Shown here: positions 52,153 through 57,575 of the stretch, one piece after another
How positions within the stretch are numbered: position 1 is the stretch's first letter
Layout: every line of letters begins with the position of its first letter
Source of the DNA: Reyranella sp.
GTDB taxonomy: Bacteria; Pseudomonadota; Alphaproteobacteria; Reyranellales; Reyranellaceae
Assembly: GCF_004296935.1 (NCBI RefSeq)
Contig: NZ_SCVH01000043.1
Coordinates: forward strand, 1-57,575
Direction: 5' to 3'
DNA length: 57,575 nucleotides
Notes under the pieces: generated by a model
Seen by the model: only the letters and a program-made list of their open reading frames with translations
Told to the model about the DNA's origin: nothing
The model's database searches: none
Made by a program: the position numbers and the translations under genes

Positions 52153-52258
52153 CCCCCTCCGCCCCGTCAGACGGGGCACCTCCCCCGATGACGGGGGAGG
52201 AGAAAATCAGACTCCTCCCCCGTCTCGGGGGAGGTGGCGCGTAGCGCCGGAGGGGGTC
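52151..52258. repeat. Palindromic intergenic element, second locus
   Basis: It has the same architecture as 45760-45907: a CCCCCTCCG...CACCTCCCCC unit with a hairpin CTCCCCCG-ATGA-CGGGGGAG (left unit) and a second unit in reverse ending GGCGCGTAGCGCCGGAGGGGG. It lies between the lactonase-like gene and the convergent DMT transporter gene, and may terminate both. Confidence 0.75.
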
Positions 52259-52266
52259 TCACCCCA

Positions 52267-53127
52267 CTACCTCCTCACCCTTTCGCGGTGGAGGATGTAG
52301 AGGCCAGAGCCCACGATCACCACGATACCGAAAAGCGCCAGCGCATTGGGCACGTCGCCCCAGACAACATAGCCGATGCCCAGCGCCCACAGAATCGAGG
52401 CATAGCGGAACGAGCCGATGACGGAGAATTCCGCGCCGGAGCGGAGCGCGATCACCAGGAACTGGTAGCCCGCCGCCAGCAGCAGCGACGAGGCGAGCAG
52501 CAGCCCGATCTCGCGTGCCGTCATCGGCTGCCAGCCTTCCACGAACGTCCAGGCGCACCCCACCAGGGCCACGGCGGCGGCCGAAGCAAAGGAAACCACC
52601 AGGGTCGGCACCGACGCCGGCAGGTAGCGGCCGAGGACGTCGCGAAAGGCGCCAAGCACGGTGGCGAACAGCACCACCCAGGCCCAGACGTCGATATCGC
52701 CCGGCCGCGGCTGGATCACCAGCAGCACACCCAGGAAGCCCAGGATCACCGCACTCCAGCGCCGCCAGCGCACGGTCTCCTTCAGCAGCAGCACGGCGAG
52801 TGCTGTGAAGATGAGCGGCGTCGACAGGTTGATGGCAGTGGCGATGGCGAACTGGATATGGAACAGCGCGACGAGATAGACGATCGACGACGCCGCCTCG
52901 AGCGCGCCGCGCAACAGCACGTAGGGATGGGCCACGCCGCCGAGCTGCCGCCATGCGCCGGTCATCGCCAGGGCCAGCGTGACCCAGAGCGTGGCGAAGA
53001 CGCCGCGCACGCCGATTGCCTGGATAGCGGGCACGGTCTCGGCGGCGATCTTGATCAAGGCATCGTTGAAGATGAAGACGACGACCGCCGCCGACATCGC
53101 GAGGATGCCGCGGGTATTGTCGATCAT
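52267..53127 (-). CDS. DMT-family (EamA) transporter
   Basis: This protein of 286 residues has about ten hydrophobic segments and two EamA repeats (about 5-140 and 150-280). Typical elements are 'LKETVRWRRWSAVILGFLGVLLV' in parts and the second-half 'VIGSFRYASILWALGIGYVVWG' in parts. The family exports amino acids or metabolites, or nucleotide sugars; the substrate is unknown. Its start is at 53127 next to a large palindrome (53129-53208), so its promoter must lie in or beyond that structure. Confidence 0.92.
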   Translation of the reverse strand: MIDNTRGILAMSAAVVVFIFNDALIKIAAETVPAIQAIGVRGVFATLWVTLALAMTGAWRQLGGVAHPYVLLRGALEAASSIVYLVALFHIQFAIATAINLSTPLIFTALAVLLLKETVRWRRWSAVILGFLGVLLVIQPRPGDIDVWAWVVLFATVLGAFRDVLGRYLPASVPTLVVSFASAAAVALVGCAWTFVEGWQPMTAREIGLLLASSLLLAAGYQFLVIALRSGAEFSVIGSFRYASILWALGIGYVVWGDVPNALALFGIVVIVGSGLYILHRERVRR

Positions 53128-53128
53128 G

Positions 53129-53208
53129 GCTGGGAGCGCGCCACTCCAGTGGCGCTGTCTTCACATGTTGCAGACGAAGATGCGCGACTGGAGTCGCGCG
53201 CTCCCAGC
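53129..53208. repeat. Nested palindrome able to form a three-way junction
   Basis: The outer arms GCTGGGAGCGCG (53129-53140) and CGCGCTCCCAGC (53197-53208) pair over 12 bp. Inside them are two further hairpins: GCGCCAC/GTGGCGC (53138-53144 with 53149-53155) and GCGCGACT/AGTCGCGC (53182-53189 with 53192-53199). They overlap the outer arms in part, so alternative folds compete. It lies between the EamA gene start and the end of the EVE gene. Confidence 0.75.
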
Positions 53209-53222
53209 GATGACATGAGGCG

Positions 53223-53630
53223 TTACGCGCCCGACATCTTCAGGATGAGCTTCCACTGCTCGTCGCTCACCGGCACGACCGAGAGGCGCGACTGGCGCAC
53301 CAAGCCGAAATCTTTTAGCCGCGGGTCGGCCTTGATCGCGGCCAAGGTCACCGGTGTCTTGACCGGCTCCACCGCCTTCACGTCGACCGTCACCGCCTTG
53401 CCGTCCTTGTCGGTGGGATCGGGATAGGCTGCCCTGGCGACCTCGGCGATGCCCACGATCTCCTTGCCCTCGTTGGAATGGTAGAAGAAGCAGCGGTCGC
53501 CCGGCTTCATCGCCCTGAGGTTGATCGCGGCCTGGGCGTTGCGCACGCCGGTCCACGAGGTTTTCCTGTCCTTGACGAACTGCGGCCACGAATAGGCCGA
53601 GGGCTCGGACTTGATGAGCCAATGAGCCAT
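53223..53630 (-). CDS. EVE-domain protein
   Basis: This protein of 135 residues starts with 'MAHWLIKSEPSAYSWPQF', the typical EVE opening, and continues with 'TSWTGVRNAQAAINLRAMKPGD' in parts (about 27-48), 'CFFYHSNEGKEIVGIAEV' (50-67) and a final 'LSVVPVSDEQWKLIL'. EVE domains, related to PUA/YTH, bind modified bases in DNA or RNA. Stand-alone copies are common in alphaproteobacteria beside gpsA, as here (14 bases). Its target modification is not known. Confidence 0.93.
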   Translation of the reverse strand: MAHWLIKSEPSAYSWPQFVKDRKTSWTGVRNAQAAINLRAMKPGDRCFFYHSNEGKEIVGIAEVARAAYPDPTDKDGKAVTVDVKAVEPVKTPVTLAAIKADPRLKDFGLVRQSRLSVVPVSDEQWKLILKMSGA

Positions 53631-53643
53631 TCCACTCCCCTTC

Positions 53644-54633
53644 TTATTCGCCTTCGCGGCGCAACGGCCGCGCCAGCAGCGCGCGGATCGCCTCGTCGAG
53701 ATCGGCGCCGCGGTGCAGGATAGCATCGACGGCAGCACAGATCGGCATTTCGATGCCGAGCTTCGAGGCGCGCGCCAGCACGGCGGGCGCCGTGGCCTCG
53801 CCCTCGACGACCTGGCGCCGTCCCTCCATGTGGCGGGCGAGCGACGTGCCCTTGCCCAGCGCAAGGCCGAGCGAACGGTTGCGCGACAGCGGGCCGTTGC
53901 AGGTGAGCACGAGATCGCCGAGGCCACTCAATCCGGTGAGCGTCTCGAGCCGGGCACCCATGGCGGTGCCGAGCCGCGCCATCTCGGCGAAGCCGCGGGT
54001 GATCAGCGCGGCGGCGGCGTTGTGGCCGAGGCCTCGGCCCTCGACGATGCCGGCGGCGATGGCCAGCACGTTCTTGACCGCGCCGCCCAGCGACACGCCG
54101 GCGACGTCGTCGGTCCAGTAGGGCCGGAACATGCCGGCGGCCAGCGCCGCGGCGAGATCGCGGCCGAGACCAGCATCGGCGGTGGCGATGCTGACGGCGG
54201 TCGGCAGACCCTGCACCGCTTCCTCGGCGAAGCTCGGCCCCGACAGCATGGCGAGCGGCCGGCCCGGCAGCACCTCGGCCAATACCTCGGGCATCAGCAG
54301 GCCGGTCGCGGCCTCGATGCCCTTGGCGCAGATCAGGACCGGGCTGCTGCCCGACAGCTTCGCCGCCACGACGCGAACGGCCTGCGCCGGGCAGGCCAAC
54401 AACACCGCGTCGCACGTGCCGAGGCTGGCGAGATCGGGCGCGGCCTCGATGCCGGCATCGAGCGCCAGGCCCGGCAGATAGACCGGGTTGGTGCGCTGCT
54501 GGGCGATCACCGTCGAGATCGCCGGATCGCGCGACCACAGGGTGACCTGGCGGCCGGCGCGACGGGCGAGACAGGCGAGCGCCGTGCCCCAGGCGCCGCC
54601 GCCGACGACGCCGATGTGATGGACCCCGGTCAA
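53644..54633 (-). CDS. gpsA: NAD(P)H-dependent glycerol-3-phosphate dehydrogenase
   Basis: This protein of 329 residues makes sn-glycerol-3-phosphate for phospholipids. 'IGVVGGGAWGTALACLARR' (about 7-25) binds the cofactor. 'GAVKNVLAIAAGIVEGRGLGHNAAAALITRG' in parts (about 184-214) contains the catalytic Lys. 'GLSGLGDLVLTC' follows. The start is a TTG at 54633, because no ATG or GTG lies near the expected N-terminus; a GAGG is about 9 bases upstream. It lies 10 bases downstream of the oxygenase gene. Confidence 0.96.
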   Translation of the reverse strand: MTGVHHIGVVGGGAWGTALACLARRAGRQVTLWSRDPAISTVIAQQRTNPVYLPGLALDAGIEAAPDLASLGTCDAVLLACPAQAVRVVAAKLSGSSPVLICAKGIEAATGLLMPEVLAEVLPGRPLAMLSGPSFAEEAVQGLPTAVSIATADAGLGRDLAAALAAGMFRPYWTDDVAGVSLGGAVKNVLAIAAGIVEGRGLGHNAAAALITRGFAEMARLGTAMGARLETLTGLSGLGDLVLTCNGPLSRNRSLGLALGKGTSLARHMEGRRQVVEGEATAPAVLARASKLGIEMPICAAVDAILHRGADLDEAIRALLARPLRREGE

Positions 54634-54643
54634 AGGCTGGGCC

Positions 54644-55270
54644 TCACAGGCTGAGGTTCAAGGCGATGGAGATGCGTTCGGCATTGCCGCGGTAGGGCCT
54701 CACCTGGTGCAGGATCCACGCCGGGAACATCACCAGGCGGCCGGCCTTGGGACGCACCGTCTCGTTGGCGCCGGCCGAGAGGCCGCCCGGCATGGCGAAG
54801 CCCAGGTGCGGCGCATACATGGCGGGCCCCGGCCCGCGCGGATCCATGAATTCGAGTTCGCCGCCCAGCGACGCATCGGCATCGATGCCGGCATCGTCGA
54901 CATAGAACACCGCCGACCAGTAGCTGCCGGGGTGGGAATGGAACTCGTTGCCGTGGCCGCTGCGGTTGACGTTCGCCCACATGTTGGCGCGCCAGGTGAG
55001 GACGACGGGCTTGCCCTCGCGATCGGTCGTCACGCGGTTGGCGAGATTGCGGGCGAGCGCCAGCAGCTTGATCGCGGGCGCGCCGCCCCAGCGGTCCATG
55101 TCCCAGGTCGACTGCCAGCCGCCGAGGTTGGAATGCTGCGTGCCGGGATGGGTCTTCTCGCGCTGCTCGATCACCTTGCGCAGCTCGGCGCAGAGCGCCG
55201 GCCCGTCGGGCAGGTCCGAGAGGACGATGGGCGTGGCGAACAGCGGAACGATCTCGAAGTCCTTGCTCAT
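54644..55270 (-). CDS. Putative 2OG-Fe(II) oxygenase (TIGR02466-like)
   Basis: This protein of 208 residues resembles the TIGR02466 group of predicted 2-oxoglutarate/iron oxygenases. Features are 'DFEIVPLFATPIVLSDLP' at the start, 'HSNLGGWQSTWDM' (about 46-58), 'GNEFHSHPGSYWSAVFYVDD' (about 107-126, an iron-ligand His region), 'RLVMFPAWILHQVRPYRG' (about 178-195: second His and the Arg that would bind 2-oxoglutarate). An ATG at 55279 is an alternative start. It lies between tsaD and gpsA, 10 bases after the tsaD stop or less. Confidence 0.85.
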   Translation of the reverse strand: MSKDFEIVPLFATPIVLSDLPDGPALCAELRKVIEQREKTHPGTQHSNLGGWQSTWDMDRWGGAPAIKLLALARNLANRVTTDREGKPVVLTWRANMWANVNRSGHGNEFHSHPGSYWSAVFYVDDAGIDADASLGGELEFMDPRGPGPAMYAPHLGFAMPGGLSAGANETVRPKAGRLVMFPAWILHQVRPYRGNAERISIALNLSL

Positions 55271-55280
55271 GCCCGCCATC

Positions 55281-56354
55281 CTACACCCGAACCGCCGTGC
55301 CGGCGGCGGCGGGATCGAGCGCAGGATCCAGTGGCCAGCGCGGACGCGGCCGGAAGTCGAGCCCGTCCGTCAGGCCGAGCCGCAGGCGTTCGACGCCGGC
55401 CCAGGCGATCATGGCGCCGTTGTCGGTGCAGAGCTTTATCGGTGGCGCCACGAGGCGGGCGCCGTGGGCGGCGGCGAGCGTCTCCAGACGCCCGCGCAGG
55501 TAGACATTGGCCGCCACCCCGCCCGCGACGACGAGGGTCGGTGACGGCGCGAGGGCGAGCGCGTTGGCACAGCGATCGGCCAGCACGTCGCCGACCGTGC
55601 GCTGGAACGAGGCGCAGAGATCGGCGATGGCGCCGGGATCGTCCGGCGGCAGCTTCTCGATCGTTTGCCGGACCGCTGTCTTGAGGCCGGAAAAGGAGAA
55701 GTCGCAGCCGGGCTTTCGCCACATCGGCCGCGGCAGGACAAAGCGCTGCGGGTCGCCGCCGACGGCCGCGCGTTCGACCGCCGGGCCGCCGGGAAAGCCG
55801 AGACCGAGCAGCTTGGCCGTCTTGTCGAAACACTCGCCGGCCGCGTCGTCGATGGTCGTGCCCAGTCGCGTGAAATCACCGGGCCCACGCACGGTCAGGA
55901 GCTGGCAATGGCCGCCCGACGCCAGCAGCAGCAGATAGGGGAAGGCAACATCCTCGGTCAGGCGGACGGAAAGCGCATGGCCCTCGAGATGGTTGATGGC
56001 GAGGAACGGCTTGTCGTGGGCGAAGGCCAGTGCCTTGGCGGTCATGACGCCGACCAGCACGCCGCCGATCAGGCCCGGGCCGCCTGTTGCCGCGATGCCG
56101 TCGAGATCGGCGAGGCCGAGGCCTGCCTCGGCCAGCGCCTCCGTCACCAGCCCGTCGAGACGCTCGAGGTGGGCGCGGGCGGCGATTTCCGGCACCACGC
56201 CGCCGAACCGGCGGTGCTCGGTGAGCTGGCTGTAGACGACATTGGCCAGGATCCGCCCCTTCGGAAGGTTGGCGACGGGGCCGTTCCCTGCGGGCGCCTC
56301 GACGATGGCGACCGCCGTTTCGTCGCAGCTTGTTTCGATGCCCAGTACGCGCAT
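55281..56354 (-). CDS. tsaD: tRNA N6-adenosine threonylcarbamoyltransferase
   Basis: This protein of 357 residues transfers threonylcarbamoyl to A37 of ANN-decoding tRNAs, with TsaB and TsaE. The start '[19 protein letters not shown]' and the iron/metal-binding pair of '[13 protein letters not shown]' (about 117-129) are typical, as are '[14 protein letters not shown]' and '[14 protein letters not shown]' near the C-terminus. It is divergent from hemC, with 45 bases between starts, and leads the minus-strand run tsaD-oxygenase-gpsA-EVE. Confidence 0.98.
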   Translation of the reverse strand: MRVLGIETSCDETAVAIVEAPAGNGPVANLPKGRILANVVYSQLTEHRRFGGVVPEIAARAHLERLDGLVTEALAEAGLGLADLDGIAATGGPGLIGGVLVGVMTAKALAFAHDKPFLAINHLEGHALSVRLTEDVAFPYLLLLASGGHCQLLTVRGPGDFTRLGTTIDDAAGECFDKTAKLLGLGFPGGPAVERAAVGGDPQRFVLPRPMWRKPGCDFSFSGLKTAVRQTIEKLPPDDPGAIADLCASFQRTVGDVLADRCANALALAPSPTLVVAGGVAANVYLRGRLETLAAAHGARLVAPPIKLCTDNGAMIAWAGVERLRLGLTDGLDFRPRPRWPLDPALDPAAAGTAVRV

Positions 56355-56399
56355 GCGTGTCTTCTAGCGTCGCGCGCCCAGCTACGCTAGAGCAACGCC

Positions 56400-57347
56400 A
56401 TGACCACTCCCCTTCTGCGGCCCTCTCCTCTTCTGAGATTGGGCACGCGCGGCAGCAAACTGGCGCTCACCCAGGCGGGCCTCGTCCGCGACGCGCTGGC
56501 TGCTGCCATGCCGGCCTTGTCGGCCCCCGGCGCCATCGAAATCGTGGCCATCAAGACAACCGGCGACGCCATCCAGGACCGGCCGCTGTCCGAGGCCGGC
56601 GGCAAGGGCCTGTTCGTCAAGGAGATCGAGGAAGCGCTTCTGACCCGCCGGATCGACGCCGCGGTCCACAGCATGAAGGACATGCCGACGGCGCAGCCGC
56701 CGGGGCTCGCGATCGCGGCCTTCCTGCCGCGCGAGGATGCGCGCGACGTGCTGATCGCGGGCGACGTCCGGCGCATTGCCGACCTGCGGCAGGGCGCCGT
56801 TGTCGGCACCTCGGCGCTCCGGCGGCGTGCGCAGTTGCTGCACCGCCGGCCCGACCTGCAGATCGTGAATTTGCGCGGCAACGTCGAGACGCGCCTGGCC
56901 AAGCGTGCGGCCAGCACCGTCGAAGCGACGCTGCTGGCGCTGGCCGGCCTCAAGCGACTCGGCATGGCGCATGTCGGCACGCCGGTGCCGGAAGACGAGA
57001 TGCTGCCCGCCGTCGGCCAGGGCGCGGTCTGCATCGAATGCCGCGAGGACGATGCCCGCACGCGCGGCTGGCTGGCCGCCATCGATCACGCGCCGACAGC
57101 CACCTGCGTGGCAGCCGAGCATGCGATGCTGGCCGTGCTCGACGGTTCGTGTCGCACGCCGATCGCCGGTCACGCGATTCTCACACCCGACGGTGGCCTG
57201 CATCTGCGTGGCTTGATCGTGAAGCCCGACGGCTCGGAGGCGATAGCCACGGAGCGGCGCGGTCCGGCCGGCGACGCCGAGGCGATGGGCCGCGACGCCG
57301 GCCACGAACTCAAGCGCCGCGGCGGGCCGGGCTTCCTCTCGACCTGA
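56400..57347 (+). CDS. hemC: Porphobilinogen deaminase (hydroxymethylbilane synthase)
   Basis: This protein of 315 residues condenses four porphobilinogens in heme synthesis. 'RLGTRGSKLALTQAGLV' near the start, 'AVHSMKDMPTAQPPG' (about 85-99) with the catalytic Asp, and 'LDGSCRTPIAGHA', with Cys251 carrying the dipyrromethane cofactor, are all present. Length is normal. ATG 56400 is divergent from tsaD. A short gap of 26 bases precedes the M48 peptidase gene downstream. Confidence 0.98.
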   Translation: MTTPLLRPSPLLRLGTRGSKLALTQAGLVRDALAAAMPALSAPGAIEIVAIKTTGDAIQDRPLSEAGGKGLFVKEIEEALLTRRIDAAVHSMKDMPTAQPPGLAIAAFLPREDARDVLIAGDVRRIADLRQGAVVGTSALRRRAQLLHRRPDLQIVNLRGNVETRLAKRAASTVEATLLALAGLKRLGMAHVGTPVPEDEMLPAVGQGAVCIECREDDARTRGWLAAIDHAPTATCVAAEHAMLAVLDGSCRTPIAGHAILTPDGGLHLRGLIVKPDGSEAIATERRGPAGDAEAMGRDAGHELKRRGGPGFLST

Positions 57348-57373
57348 TGCTGCCGCACCCTTAGACTCGCGGC

Positions 57374-57575
57374 ATGCGTCCGGCCCTGCGATTGCTTCTG
57401 GTTCTGTGCGGATCGGCCTTCGGGCTCGCGGCCTGCGAGACGGCGCCGGTCACCGGCCGCTCGCAGATCATGCTGGTGAGCGACAACGAGGAGCGCCAGA
57501 TGGGCCTGCAGGCCTATCAGCAGGTGCTGGCCAAGGAGCCGCTGTCGCACGATGCCGCGGCCAACGCGCTGGTCG
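57374..57575 (+). CDS. M48-family metallopeptidase lipoprotein, 3' end outside the window
   Basis: The first 67 residues are visible. They contain a signal peptide with lipobox 'AFGLAAC' (Cys21), then 'PVTGRSQIMLVSDNEERQMG', the usual opening of M48-type, Loip/BepA-like periplasmic peptidases. The HEXXH motif would lie beyond the window. It may help maintain the outer membrane. It lies on the same strand as hemC. Confidence 0.8.
   Translation, partial: MRPALRLLLVLCGSAFGLAACETAPVTGRSQIMLVSDNEERQMGLQAYQQVLAKEPLSHDAAANALV

Noticed and set aside
1-57575. CRISPR arrays, rRNA genes and riboswitches
   Set aside because: No regularly spaced repeats, rRNA-like blocks or known riboswitch cores were seen in the intergenic regions.

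Overview
The window reads as a stretch of chromosome from a high-GC, free-living alphaproteobacterium. A Rhodospirillales- or Reyranella-like host is my best guess. It rests on the shared gene families (rsmI-yraN-gshB-fumC, tsaD and gpsA near hemC, DUF6489, a fused NarK1-NarK2), not on any search. A membrane-bound nitrate reductase cluster shows that the host can respire nitrate.

Bases 1-16,777 form the right part of a genomic island of visibly lower GC. It ends at a tRNA-Arg(CCT) gene (16778-16854) with a tyrosine integrase beside it; the other end lies outside the window. The island carries a serine recombinase, a GmrSD-type DUF262/DUF1524 nuclease, a HUH rolling-circle-type Rep protein with a 10-bp hairpin at its 5' end, a translationally coupled pair that includes a GP88-like Cys protein, a Cys-based phosphatase, a degenerate gamma-glutamylcyclotransferase fold, several small membrane or secreted unknowns, and two genes broken by apparent single-base losses (a thermonuclease-like gene and an unknown).

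Bases 16.9-31.2 kb hold nitrate respiration: narK(1-2 fusion)-narG-narH-narJ-narI-ppiC and a tail of poorly known genes on the minus strand. Divergent from them are a Crp/Fnr-family regulator and nnrS. Both divergent promoters carry an FNR-type box (29125-29138 and 29230-29243), so the regulator probably controls the reductase operon and itself.

Bases 31.3-42.1 kb are core metabolism and housekeeping: a DUF1275 membrane protein, cupin-mqo-thrE in an overlapping operon, then a minus-strand run rsmI-yraN-sirB1-like-gshB-arfB-fumC, with an LpoA-like lipoprotein and a HAD hydrolase facing the other way.

Bases 42.1-45.0 kb look like a small accessory or defence patch: a 520-base gene-free stretch, an AAA-type ATPase, an HTH protein whose first 29 residues are those of a type I restriction HsdM subunit, and a complete HepT-MntA toxin-antitoxin pair.

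Bases 45.1-57.6 kb return to core genes: a VOC protein, a ferredoxin, DUF6489, diaminopropionate ammonia-lyase, a creatininase-like amidase, an alpha/beta hydrolase-cyclase fusion, a 3-hydroxyisobutyrate dehydrogenase-like enzyme, an AHL-lactonase-like protein, a DMT transporter, EVE, gpsA, a 2OG-Fe(II) oxygenase, tsaD, hemC and a truncated M48 peptidase. Three palindromic intergenic elements, two of them large, lie here. No CRISPR array or rRNA gene was seen.
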